Source of the DNA: Eubacterium sp.
Lineage (GTDB): Bacteria > Bacillota_A > Clostridia > Lachnospirales > Lachnospiraceae
Direction: 5' to 3'
Assembly (NCBI GenBank): GCA_023663915.1
Contig: JAMPGN010000019.1
Span: forward strand, 1-31,226
Length of the DNA: 31,226 nt
Shown piece by piece: positions 8,507 through 16,594 of the stretch. Under the pieces are notes generated by a model, which worked only from the letters and a program-made list of their open reading frames with translations, searched no databases and was not told the DNA's origin. The translations under genes and the position numbers were made by a program. Position 1 is the stretch's first letter. Every line of letters starts with the position of its first letter.

Positions 8507-8552
8507 GGTTTCCTCCGTTTCTGCATTGATTAACTTTTTATATGGATTACGG

Positions 8553-8634
8553 GTTCGCGATGAGTTTTCCGAGATGCAGGGCATCTCTTAGGAATTACTC
8601 ATAATCTCGCAAACGAGCGTCAGCTCGATATTTT
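8553..8634 (+). repeat. Dispersed palindromic intergenic element, full copy A
   Basis: This 82-base sequence is about 90% identical to 17598-17679. Its core is AGATGC-AGG-GCATCT, flanked by GAGTTTTCC / GGAATTACTC, which also pair in part. The end is the stem CGAGC-GTCA-GCTCG followed by GATATTTT. It lies between the polytopic membrane protein gene and the ATPase gene. Confidence 0.75.
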
Positions 8635-8660
8635 ATGGTATAGGAAATTTCTTGGCATAT

Positions 8661-8709
8661 TTCGAGTTCGCGAAGCGAATCTCGCAAACGAGCGACAGCT
8701 CGTTTTTTT
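8661..8709 (+). repeat. Dispersed palindromic element, short copy lacking the central hairpin
   Basis: TTCGAGTTCGCGAAGCGA is followed by ATCTCGCAAACGAGCG, then ACAGCTCG and seven T. Compared with the full copies, the first bases and the terminal stem are kept and the middle (AGATGC-AGG-GCATCT and its flanks) is missing. The T-run overlaps the stop codon of the opposite-strand gene at 8708. Confidence 0.6.
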
Positions 8710-9478
8710 ACAACATTTTTTCGATAGGTTTACGGGATAGGAAACGGCAATATTCGTGGTACATGATGCCAATGCAGGTCAGCAGATACCCGATTGTAAG
8801 GCAAAACTGTCCCGCCACAGGCAGATAGTTTATCTTATCGGCGAACTCATATCCCGTCAATGCGGACAGGAGACAGAATGCTACGCCCACAGTCTGAAAA
8901 GAGTCGGACGGAATGCGCGACCACAGCATTAGACAGGCGGTGGAAGCCGTCAGGAATGGCAGGATCAACGGCGCAATGATGGCGGGCATAGTCAACCCAT
9001 GTTTCCAGACGACTAGTGCGAGGACTGTCAGCATACACAGATCGTCGATGCCGATAAACAAGAGCTGGGACAGGAGGCTGCCCCGCAGGGCAAAATGGGT
9101 GGACTGTTCTAATTCAAACATTTTGTACATGGATGACCTTTTTAAGACCGGAATCGAACTCATGGCAACGACCGCACTGCATCCGCACAGGAGTTTGAGC
9201 AGGGTGTCGCCCGACCATCTGTTGAAATCGACAGTATAAACCAAGAAAAACACCGAGCACAGGGCGGCAAGCACAATCCCTTGGAAAAGCCAGATTTTCC
9301 ACGCCAGAAACTTGAGCTGTTTTATGGTAAGCCTTGTAAAAGACAGTGTCGGTTTTGCGGATAGATTAAGCCGACAGGCTTCTAAATGCATGAGTCTGAC
9401 CGTATCCCGCATGTGCGCTTCATAAGCGATATCCTGTTCGATGGCAAACAGAGAGTTCCATTGATTTTTGCGATGCAT
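8708..9478 (-). CDS. Polytopic membrane protein co-transcribed with ECF sigma factor
   Basis: This 256-residue protein has a soluble N-terminal segment of about 70 residues and then about six hydrophobic helices (near 78-98, 110-125, 148-168, 175-190, 200-215, 228-248). The start has a perfect AAGGAGG 6 bases upstream. It lies between the sigma factor gene and the ABC ATPase gene. In ECF systems the gene after sigma often encodes the membrane anti-sigma factor. The N-terminal part has HLEAC (an H-x3-C spacing) but lacks the second Cys of the zinc-binding anti-sigma motif. I therefore call it a candidate non-canonical anti-sigma or an accessory transporter subunit. No family is recognised with confidence. 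Confidence 0.7.
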   Translation of the reverse strand: MHRKNQWNSLFAIEQDIAYEAHMRDTVRLMHLEACRLNLSAKPTLSFTRLTIKQLKFLAWKIWLFQGIVLAALCSVFFLVYTVDFNRWSGDTLLKLLCGCSAVVAMSSIPVLKRSSMYKMFELEQSTHFALRGSLLSQLLFIGIDDLCMLTVLALVVWKHGLTMPAIIAPLILPFLTASTACLMLWSRIPSDSFQTVGVAFCLLSALTGYEFADKINYLPVAGQFCLTIGYLLTCIGIMYHEYCRFLSRKPIEKML

Positions 9479-9560
9479 TTGTTTCCTCCTTAGATTTGGG
9501 TATCGAAAGAGCTTTTGATACTCGTGATATATGGTTAAATTGGTTTATGCGCAGGGCAGG

Positions 9561-10094
9561 TTACAAGGTGACGGACTTATTGACTTTCTGGATTGCCCGC
9601 CGCAGTCTGGTCTGGATCGTGCGCAGGGGAAGTCCTGTGACGGCGGAGATTTCCTTGAGCGTCAATTCCTGCCCGTATCGGAGAAGAACAAGTTCGCGCT
9701 GTTCCGGCTCAAGACAGGAAAGCGCCGCCGCAAGCTGCGCTCTGTCCTCGATCGTTTGAAAACCGCTTTCCGAATGGCACTGCGCCGACAAGATCTGTTC
9801 CGAGAGAGGCTCTGTCTGCAACTCCGATGTAGAATTTTTGCGCAGGACATCGATACAGGTATTTGCGGCGATCTTATAGAGAAAGGCTTTAAACTGTCCT
9901 TTGTGACTATAGTGGTCAATGAATCGCACCAACTTTAAAAATGTTTCCTGCGTGGCATCCTGCGCACTTTCTGTGTCCGGCATATGCCACATGCAATAGC
10001 GCAGAATCGCAGGATAGTACAATTCTACCAGCTCGTCCAGACATTCCCGTCTGCCCTTTTTAATTTGTCTGAGCAATTCATCTTCGCGTGTCAA
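9561..10094 (-). CDS. ECF-subfamily RNA polymerase sigma factor
   Basis: This 177-residue protein has sigma region 2 (about 18-80: YYPAILRYCMW, ATQETFLKLVRFI, FKAFLYKIAANTCIDVLRK) and region 4 (about 120-172: LEPEQRELVLLRYGQELTLKEISAVTGLP, RTIQTRLRRAI helix-turn-helix), with no region 3. The start is TTG, not ATG: the TTG at 10092-10094 lies 7 bases after AGGAG and no ATG is available in frame. It is the first gene of a four-gene minus-strand operon with a membrane protein, an ABC ATPase and an ABC-2 permease. It probably directs transcription of that operon under envelope or antibiotic stress. Confidence 0.92.
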   Translation of the reverse strand: MTREDELLRQIKKGRRECLDELVELYYPAILRYCMWHMPDTESAQDATQETFLKLVRFIDHYSHKGQFKAFLYKIAANTCIDVLRKNSTSELQTEPLSEQILSAQCHSESGFQTIEDRAQLAAALSCLEPEQRELVLLRYGQELTLKEISAVTGLPLRTIQTRLRRAIQKVNKSVTL

Positions 10095-10193
10095 AATGAT
10101 CTCCTCTGGTAATTATCGTAACTGCTTGGAACTGTGTAATAATTTCGGTATATGAAATTGATATAACTGCCAATTCATTACAGGTTTGTTCAT

Positions 10194-10222
10194 CTTATAT
10201 AATATAAAACGTTGAGAAACAA
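10194..10222 (-). promoter_or_regulatory. Candidate promoter of the ECF sigma/ABC operon
   Basis: On the minus strand TTGTTT (10217-10222), a 17-base spacer and TATAAG (10194-10199) make a fair sigma-A match with a leader of about 95 bases. No ECF-type AAC...CGT promoter was obvious in the same stretch. It lies close to and opposite the kinase promoter. Confidence 0.4.
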
Positions 10223-10255
10223 TGGATTGATTCACCTTTTTATACGAAATTAAAT

Positions 10256-10283
10256 TTTACAGCGCAAGGAGTTATGTTATAAT
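10256..10283 (+). promoter_or_regulatory. Promoter of the YesM/YesN genes
   Basis: TTTACA (10256-10261), a 16-base spacer and TATAAT (10278-10283) with an upstream TG (TGTTATAAT) form an extended -10 promoter. It sits about 60 bases before the kinase start. Confidence 0.65.
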
Positions 10284-10349
10284 TTTTTTATATAAAATGA
10301 ATTTCATAGCAACGAGGCAGGCGTTAAGTGTACGGAACTGGAGGTCTTT

Positions 10350-12059
10350 ATGAAATATTCATTAAGGAACAGTCTTACAAAGCAGTTGTTTGTGTTCTCA
10401 TTTGGTATTTTAATGTCGTTACTGATGGCATTTTTGGTTACGAACAGGTTTGTAAAAAATAGCATGAAGCGCAACATACTAGATTTAAATGAAAAAATTC
10501 TAGGACAGATTTCGGGGAATTTACAGGATTATTCGGACAGTCTGAATCATATAGCGATGGCTTTGACATATTCACCTACGACAAAGATATATTTTGGAGA
10601 AAGCCGGTTGGAACAGGTGGTCGAAATGCATAATCTGGAGAAGGTATTTGCTAACATTATGCCGTTGGACGAAGATATTGCCGGAGTCGGCCTGTACGAT
10701 ATGGATATGAATCGGACGGCAGCCATGGGAAAACAGCCTGTCTCGGAGATTTTTCCTGATAAACCTGTGGAAAAGATGCAATTTAGTGATCTTTTTTATC
10801 CAAGAAAGACAAAGGTGGCTCATTATGCGTGTTTTTATCCGGTTTTTGATTTGGACGGACAAAGATATGAGCAACAGATTGGTATGATGGTATTGGTCAT
10901 GAGGGTAGATGGATTGCAAAATTTTCTACTTAATACGGAGATAACGGAAAATACAGAGCTTTATCTATTAGATGGCGAGAGCAAGATCATTGCAGATTCT
11001 AAGAAGACGAAAGCGGGAACTTTTTTTGAGTATGATTATGAATCAGATAGTCACTATCTGGTGCAGGAAATGGATACTGCTATGGGGAATTGGTCCGTGC
11101 TCAGCCGGATTCCCCAAAAAGAATTGTATGCGGGAACGGACGGCAGTATGAGGCTGGTAACTATAGCGTATGGAATTGCCGGTATCCTGCTCTGTGCTTT
11201 TACTTATTTTTGTTACCTGAATTTGAGCAGGCGCATCTATCAGGTTGATCAGTTTATTCGTAATATTGTAAAAGAACCGGATGGCAGAATGGAGGAGGCA
11301 AGAGAAGATGAGATTGGAAGGGTGATCCACAGCCTGAACAGGATGTTGGATGATAAAGAGCGGATGAATTGGGAGATACAGGAATCTCAAAGAAAAATGT
11401 ATGAGAGTAAAATTGCGGAAAAGCAGATGCAGATTATTGCATATAGAAATCAGGTCAATCCGCATTTCCTTTACAATACGTTTGAATGTATCCGTGGAAT
11501 GGCGTTATATTATGGGACGGACGAGATCGCTGAAATTACGATGGCGTTGTCCAAGGTATTCCGGTTTGCTGTCAAAGGAAACAATATTGTGACACTTGGT
11601 GAAGAGATAGAATATATCAGGGAATATGCCACCATAATAGAATATCGGTTTATGGGTAAGATTGAAGTGGAGATAGAGGTAGATGAGGGACTCTATAGCA
11701 AGAAGGTAATTAAATTGATTTTGCAGCCATTGGTTGAGAATGCAGTGGTTCATGGACTGGAACAGAAGATAGAAGACGGGGAGGTGCGAGTACGGGTTCA
11801 GAAGAAATGGGATAATTTCATTGCATTTTTTGTAGAAGATAATGGATGCGGCATGGAGGAGGAAAAAGTACAGCAGTTACATGATTCCCTACAGGCAGGA
11901 AAAGAATTGACAGGGGTTGGGCTGGCAAACATTTATCAGCGGTTGAAGCTTTTTTATGGCGAAGAAGTAGTATTTGAGATAAAAAGCAGATTGGGAGAAG
12001 GTACAAGGTTCATGATTGTCGTTCCGGATCATGTGGAGGAGCAAAATGGATATGCATAA
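10350..12059 (+). CDS. YesM-type sensor histidine kinase
   Basis: This 569-residue membrane sensor has a first transmembrane helix at about 13-31 and an extracytoplasmic sensing domain at about 35-265. A second helix at about 269-290 is followed by a HAMP-like linker. The His_kinase module has NPHFLYNTFE with phospho-acceptor His372, and the ATPase domain has LVENAVVHG (N-box, about 460-468), EDNGCGM (about 496-502) and GVGLANIYQRL. These are the hallmarks of LytS/YesM kinases that sense sugars or their binding proteins. It overlaps the response regulator by 14 bases and lies directly before a CUT1 sugar importer, so it very probably controls that importer. Confidence 0.93.
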   Translation: MKYSLRNSLTKQLFVFSFGILMSLLMAFLVTNRFVKNSMKRNILDLNEKILGQISGNLQDYSDSLNHIAMALTYSPTTKIYFGESRLEQVVEMHNLEKVFANIMPLDEDIAGVGLYDMDMNRTAAMGKQPVSEIFPDKPVEKMQFSDLFYPRKTKVAHYACFYPVFDLDGQRYEQQIGMMVLVMRVDGLQNFLLNTEITENTELYLLDGESKIIADSKKTKAGTFFEYDYESDSHYLVQEMDTAMGNWSVLSRIPQKELYAGTDGSMRLVTIAYGIAGILLCAFTYFCYLNLSRRIYQVDQFIRNIVKEPDGRMEEAREDEIGRVIHSLNRMLDDKERMNWEIQESQRKMYESKIAEKQMQIIAYRNQVNPHFLYNTFECIRGMALYYGTDEIAEITMALSKVFRFAVKGNNIVTLGEEIEYIREYATIIEYRFMGKIEVEIEVDEGLYSKKVIKLILQPLVENAVVHGLEQKIEDGEVRVRVQKKWDNFIAFFVEDNGCGMEEEKVQQLHDSLQAGKELTGVGLANIYQRLKLFYGEEVVFEIKSRLGEGTRFMIVVPDHVEEQNGYA

Positions 12060-12780
12060 AATTTTTATTGTGGATGATGAAATGTGGATTATTATTGGTC
12101 TTAAAAAATTGATCGAGAAATCAGGAATGCCTTTTGTTGTAGTTGGGGAGGCTAATAATGGTGTCATGGCATTGGAAGCGATTACAAGAAAAAAGCCGGA
12201 TATACTTTTTGCGGATATTCGGATGCCGGGATACAATGGACTGGAACTCATGAAACAACTGAAAGAAAAAGATATACCTATCAAAGTTGTCTTTATCAGC
12301 GGATATCCGGATTTTGAATATACGCAGTCCGCCATCCGGTTGGGCGCTTTTGATTATTTGTTAAAACCTGTTGAGCAGGATAAGCTGAATGAGGTGCTTG
12401 AACGGCTGTTGGAAAAGGACAGGGGTAGAGAAGAGGAGTTAGAAAAGCCGGTCAATCTGTCAATGATGCAGAAAATTTTACAAGAAGTAAAACAAAATTA
12501 TGCAGAAAATATTACACTGACGGAGATGTCAAAAAAATACGGGATCAGCGTCAGCCATCTGAGTGGTCTGCTTAAGGAAGAATTACAGATGTCTTTTTCG
12601 GAATACATTGCTACTAAGCGGATTCAGAAAGCAAAAGAACTTTTGACAGATGAACAACTTTCTGTTGAAACAATAGCCGGACAGGTTGGGTATAGTGATT
12701 ATTTCTATTTTATTAAGGTTTTTAAAAAATATACTGGCATTTCGCCGAGTAAATACCGGAAAAATTTGCTGAAATCGTAA
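12046..12780 (+). CDS. YesN-type response regulator with AraC DNA-binding domain
   Basis: This 244-residue protein has a receiver domain (1-120) with the acidic pair Asp10/Asp11, phospho-acceptor Asp57 (FADIRMPG), Ser in FISGYPDF and Lys in LLKPV. A C-terminal AraC/XylS double helix-turn-helix follows (about 140-240: ENITLTEMSKKYGISVSHLS; VETIAGQVGYSDYFYFIKVFKK; GISPSKYRK). The start is the ATG at 12046, 5 bases after GGAGGAG and inside the kinase gene, which implies translational coupling. Frames extended further upstream lack a site. It should activate the transporter operon that starts at 12909. Confidence 0.94.
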   Translation: MDMHKIFIVDDEMWIIIGLKKLIEKSGMPFVVVGEANNGVMALEAITRKKPDILFADIRMPGYNGLELMKQLKEKDIPIKVVFISGYPDFEYTQSAIRLGAFDYLLKPVEQDKLNEVLERLLEKDRGREEELEKPVNLSMMQKILQEVKQNYAENITLTEMSKKYGISVSHLSGLLKEELQMSFSEYIATKRIQKAKELLTDEQLSVETIAGQVGYSDYFYFIKVFKKYTGISPSKYRKNLLKS

Positions 12781-12815
12781 AAAATAACAAAGAAACCGAA
12801 AATATTACCAAAACA

Positions 12816-12845
12816 TTGAAATAAGTTCATGTAAATTGTTATAAG
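12816..12845 (+). promoter_or_regulatory. Promoter of the sugar-importer operon
   Basis: TTGAAA (12816-12821), an 18-base spacer and TATAAG (12840-12845) with TG upstream (TGTTATAAG). Activation by the AraC-type regulator encoded just upstream is expected. A second TATAAT (12853-12858) lacks a good -35 and could be an alternative activated start. Confidence 0.5.
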
Positions 12846-12847
12846 TT

Positions 12848-12901
12848 CCTCCTATAATGATAGGGTAGCAAGAAGGAAAGCTATTAATACATTATAGGAG
12901 G
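12848..12901 (+). promoter_or_regulatory. Inverted repeat occluding the ribosome binding site of the binding protein
   Basis: CCTCCTATAATG (12848-12859) is perfectly complementary over 12 bases to CATTATAGGAGG (12890-12901). The second arm contains the ribosome binding site of the gene at 12909. A transcript starting near 12852 would still keep at least 8 of these pairs. This suggests translational control or 5' stabilisation. Confidence 0.5.
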
Positions 12902-12908
12902 TTTTTAG

Positions 12909-14618
12909 ATGAAAAAGCAAAGAATGATGAAACTATGCGCCTCTGTCCTAGTAGGAACTATTCTGCTTACAGGTTGCGGTGATACGTCTGAACAGTCTGG
13001 AACACAGGACAGTACACAGGCTGGTGCAACTCAGCAGGAGTCCGGTCAGGCAGATGGAGGAACAAATGAAATATACTGGTTTTCGGATGTTTCCGGCTGG
13101 GGTCCGGAAACGGCAAACTGGTCTACTGAGGAGTCTCCTGCAACGGAGTATATGAGAGACAATTTGGGAATCACCCTCAAAATTGAGCAGCCGCCGACAG
13201 ATGCGTCAACAAAACTTGGATTGATGATCGCATCAAATGACCTTCCGGATCTCATGTCGATTACGGATCAGGATATTTACAAACAGCTTGTGGAAGCGGA
13301 CAAGGTATGGGATATGCAGACATTTCTTGAAACCTATGATCCGGATTCGCATCTGTTAGAGGATTTTCCGGCAGATATCAGGCAGGCGCTTACCGATACA
13401 TATGGAAACTGGTATTCTTATCCAAGCCACATGGAATCGGCAAATAACAGGGAAAACTTTCCGCCGGATGATCAGCTCTGGGTGGATGTAGTAGAAAAGG
13501 GAAGCAACTCCTGTATTATGCTCAATAAGGATATCATGGATGCTCTTGGCATTACACAGGAAGATGTTTCGACAGAATCCGGTTTTTATGCGGCATGCGA
13601 GAAGGTAAAGGCATCCGGTTATCAGGTGGATGGACAGTCTGTACTTCCGGTTGTTTTACATTGGAATGTATGGATTGACAGCAGTCTTGATAGTATTATC
13701 GCATGGAACTTTGGCGCGCTTCCGGTGGACGAAAATGGGAAATACCGGCACACGGAATTAAGCCCAGGTTATAAAAACGCCTTGAAGTTTTTAAATACAC
13801 TGGTACAGAAGGGATATCTGGATGTCAACACGCTGACGATTGACGAAACTGCTGGCAAGACATATCTGGATGCGAAGAGGGTTTTCTGCTGGATAGGAAA
13901 TCAGGCACAGCAGGATAAAGCAAATATGCCATGGGTATCCTATGGCCCGATACTTGCCGATAATGGCGCAAAGCCGGTTATGCCGATAGACATGTCTGCG
14001 GGAACAGGCTGGATACAGACATTGGTTTCCAAAGACTGTAAGAATCCCGAGAAGATTGCGGAGCTGTTAAGCTGGGCTTCCAGTGAAGAAGGATTGATGG
14101 TTAATTACTACGGAGCGGAAGGAACGGATTATACAATTGATGAAAATGGAGTCGTAACAAGAACGGAAGACGGGCTTAAGAATTACGCGGAAATGTATGA
14201 CAGCAATGTATTGTTGTGGCCTTTCGCAAACACTTCTTTTGAACGACACACGGAGCCGGTACCTGACCCGGCAAGCAATAGGGGTGTTGAAGTGTCTTTG
14301 ATGCCTGCTTTTGGGAAATATGAAGGAACCTATATTTATGATGCGTCTCTTCTTGGATTCACAAATAGTACTGTAATTGAACCATCCAGCGATTTGGGTA
14401 TCAAGCTCTCCCAGGTGGACAATTATCTGGAATCACAGAAAGCTAAGATTGTTACTGCATCGGATGACAGTACTTTCGAGAAGGAATATCAGAGTATGAT
14501 TGATACGCTTAATGAATACAGCATAACGGATATTGATGCCGAGTATGACAAGGTATATCAGGAATACTGTGGAAAAAAGAATTCCAGTATTGAAGATGTG
14601 AACGCAGGGTTATATTGA
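12909..14618 (+). CDS. Extracellular sugar-binding lipoprotein of CUT1 ABC importer (LplA-like)
   Basis: This 569-residue lipoprotein has a signal ending LLTGC with the lipidated Cys at residue 23, a Ser/Gln/Thr-rich linker to about residue 50, then a family 1 solute-binding domain (EIYWFSDVSGW, DLPDLMSITD, WASSEEGLMVNYYGAEG). Its length of over 500 residues is typical of the LplA/YtcQ group, which binds oligosaccharides or complex glycans for importers that lack their own ATPase gene and use a shared MsmX-like ATPase. The two permeases follow directly and no ATPase gene is present here, in keeping with that scheme. The ribosome binding site is TAGGAGG, 7 bases before the ATG. Confidence 0.93.
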   Translation: MKKQRMMKLCASVLVGTILLTGCGDTSEQSGTQDSTQAGATQQESGQADGGTNEIYWFSDVSGWGPETANWSTEESPATEYMRDNLGITLKIEQPPTDASTKLGLMIASNDLPDLMSITDQDIYKQLVEADKVWDMQTFLETYDPDSHLLEDFPADIRQALTDTYGNWYSYPSHMESANNRENFPPDDQLWVDVVEKGSNSCIMLNKDIMDALGITQEDVSTESGFYAACEKVKASGYQVDGQSVLPVVLHWNVWIDSSLDSIIAWNFGALPVDENGKYRHTELSPGYKNALKFLNTLVQKGYLDVNTLTIDETAGKTYLDAKRVFCWIGNQAQQDKANMPWVSYGPILADNGAKPVMPIDMSAGTGWIQTLVSKDCKNPEKIAELLSWASSEEGLMVNYYGAEGTDYTIDENGVVTRTEDGLKNYAEMYDSNVLLWPFANTSFERHTEPVPDPASNRGVEVSLMPAFGKYEGTYIYDASLLGFTNSTVIEPSSDLGIKLSQVDNYLESQKAKIVTASDDSTFEKEYQSMIDTLNEYSITDIDAEYDKVYQEYCGKKNSSIEDVNAGLY

Positions 14619-14632
14619 TTACAAATAATTTG

Positions 14633-14672
14633 AAAAGAATGTATGGAGGGATGCCTCTCTATACATTCTTTT
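14633..14672 (+). terminator. Strong intercistronic hairpin after the binding-protein gene
   Basis: AAAAGAATGTAT (14633-14644) pairs perfectly with ATACATTCTTTT (14661-14672). The stem continues through GGAGGG with CCTCTC-type pairing (two G-U pairs) to an ATGC tetraloop, about 18 base pairs in all. With only four T at its end it would protect the upstream mRNA or partly terminate, giving more binding protein than permease. Confidence 0.6.
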
Positions 14673-14690
14673 ATGAGAGGAGGCAGATTG

Positions 14691-15638
14691 ATGGGAAAAG
14701 AAAAAAAGAAAAATAGAGGATTTCGTCCGGGATATGATATAAAAACCCAGTTGCAGCTTCATACGCTGATGCTGCCGGGCACATTGATGATGTTGATCTT
14801 TTCGATAGTGCCGTTGTTTGGACTCATACTTGCCTTTAAGAATTATAAAGTGGTGGAAGGGATCAGGGGAGTATTTACCAGTCCCTGGTATGGACTACAG
14901 AATTTCAAGGTTATTTTTGGCAACTTTGATTTTAAAAGGATGTTAGGCAATACACTGGGTATTAACCTGATTGGAAATGTGGTCGGGATTCTGGCGGCAA
15001 TTACTTTTGCGCTTTTTATCAACGAGATTACACGTCCGAGATTTAAAAGTGTGGTACAGACCGTCACCTATATGCCGCACTTTATTTCGTGGGTAGTATA
15101 TGGGGGAATTGTCATTACAATGCTGAGCGCAGACGGCGGTATGTTAAACCAGATATTGATGAAGATCGGCGTTCTGAAAGAGCCGGTTGTCTTTATGGCG
15201 GAGCCTAAGTATTTCTGGACAATCGCTATCGTGTCAAACTTGATTAAGGAGGTAGGATGGAGCACCATTTTATATTCTGCGGCTATAGCGGGAGTGGATC
15301 AGGAACTTTATGAGGCGGCGGATTTAGACGGCGCAAGCAGGCTGCAGAAGATGCGCTATGTGACAATGCCGAGTATCAAAGGAACCGTTGTGATCATGAT
15401 TATTTTTGCTGTTGCAGGTATCATGAACAACAGTTTTGATCAGATCTATGTTTTGCAAAATTCCTTTAATCTGGAACGCAGCGAAGTAATTGACACATAT
15501 ATTTACAAAGTAGGTCTGCAGCAGCTGCAGTTTGGTATGGCGGCAGCGGTAAATATTTTTAAATCAATTCTGGCAATTATGCTGTTGTCCATTGCAAATT
15601 TTGTGTCGGGTAAACTGACGGACAGCGGTTTATTCTAA
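14691..15638 (+). CDS. CUT1 sugar ABC permease, LplB-like
   Basis: This 315-residue permease has about six transmembrane helices and the cytoplasmic EAA loop (ELYEAADLDGASRLQKMRYV, about residue 205). The start is the ATG at 14691 after GAGAGGAGG; an upstream in-frame ATG at 14643 falls inside the intercistronic hairpin and is not used. With the next gene it forms the membrane channel for the sugar delivered by the lipoprotein at 12909. The LplB group is the usual partner of LplA-type binding proteins. Confidence 0.93.
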   Translation: MGKEKKKNRGFRPGYDIKTQLQLHTLMLPGTLMMLIFSIVPLFGLILAFKNYKVVEGIRGVFTSPWYGLQNFKVIFGNFDFKRMLGNTLGINLIGNVVGILAAITFALFINEITRPRFKSVVQTVTYMPHFISWVVYGGIVITMLSADGGMLNQILMKIGVLKEPVVFMAEPKYFWTIAIVSNLIKEVGWSTILYSAAIAGVDQELYEAADLDGASRLQKMRYVTMPSIKGTVVIMIIFAVAGIMNNSFDQIYVLQNSFNLERSEVIDTYIYKVGLQQLQFGMAAAVNIFKSILAIMLLSIANFVSGKLTDSGLF

Positions 15639-15651
15639 AGGAGGAAAAGCC

Positions 15652-16566
15652 ATGAATAAAATTCATTCTCAAAAACAAAAAAGGTTTTCCATCATACTGA
15701 CGATTGTGATGGTGGCAATTATGTTCCTGACAGTTTATCCGGTATGGTTTTCCCTGATTAACTCATTAAACAGTGCGGACAGCATTGCTAAAAACGGATT
15801 TGCGCTTCTGTGGCCGGGAGAGTTTACCATGGATAGCTGGGTGTCTGTATTGAAGAATAAAGATATTTTCCGGGCATTTGGTATTACTTTATCCCGTACA
15901 GTGATTGTAACTGTCTTACAGACTGTTATCACGGCTATGTTTGCCTATGGGTTTTCCAGAAACAATCTGGTGGGAAAGAAATTCTATACGGTGATTGGTT
16001 TTATCAGCATGTACTTAAGCGGCGGTGTAATTGCATATTTTATTCTTTTCAATACATTGCATATATACAATACTTATTGGGTCTATATTTTGCCCTGTCT
16101 TTTTGGTGGTTTTTATAATGTTTTAATTTTTAATACTAATTTTAAAGGGATTCCGGAGTCGTTATTTGAATCGACCAAAATTGATGGCGCTAGCGAGTTT
16201 GTTATCTTTTTCAAGATTGTTTTTCCACTTTCTAAACCGGTTATAAGTGCGCTTGGCATTTTCACTGCAGTGGCGACATGGAATGATTATACACAGACAC
16301 TGTACTATACAAAATCTCCGGAACTTCAGACTTTGTCCTATTATATGCTGTCTATCACAAAATCCAGTCAGTCTGCAGCGCAGCTTGGAGAAACGATGAG
16401 CGCCAGTGCATCTTCTGTGCTGACAACGTTATCCAATTCCGCATCCAATTATAAGACGATCGAACTGGCATGTATGGTATTGTCGGCGATACCGCTAATT
16501 ATTATGTATCCTTTTGCACAGAAGTTTTTTGAGAAAGGTGTTATGGTCGGTTCTGTAAAGGGTTAA
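15652..16566 (+). CDS. CUT1 sugar ABC permease, LplC/YtcP-like
   Basis: This 304-residue permease has six predicted helices, an N-terminal helix with FLTVYPVWFSLINSLNSAD, and the EAA loop ESTKIDGASEFVIFFKIVFP (about residue 170). The C-terminus KFFEKGVMVGSVKG is characteristic of the LplC/MalG side of this family. It lies 13 bases after the other permease with an AAAGGAGG site. It completes the heterodimeric channel of the importer. Confidence 0.94.
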   Translation: MNKIHSQKQKRFSIILTIVMVAIMFLTVYPVWFSLINSLNSADSIAKNGFALLWPGEFTMDSWVSVLKNKDIFRAFGITLSRTVIVTVLQTVITAMFAYGFSRNNLVGKKFYTVIGFISMYLSGGVIAYFILFNTLHIYNTYWVYILPCLFGGFYNVLIFNTNFKGIPESLFESTKIDGASEFVIFFKIVFPLSKPVISALGIFTAVATWNDYTQTLYYTKSPELQTLSYYMLSITKSSQSAAQLGETMSASASSVLTTLSNSASNYKTIELACMVLSAIPLIIMYPFAQKFFEKGVMVGSVKG

Positions 16567-16594
16567 TAAGAAATGAAGAAGGAAATTTGGTAAT

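Noticed and set aside
8507..8584. N-terminal extension of the ABC ATPase
   Set aside because: It would translate palindromic repeat sequence; the ATG at 8506 has an ideal ribosome binding site and the expected family start.
14643..14690. Upstream start for the LplB-like permease
   Set aside because: The ATG at 14643 lies inside the 18-bp hairpin and lacks a ribosome binding site, whereas 14691 has GAGAGGAGG.
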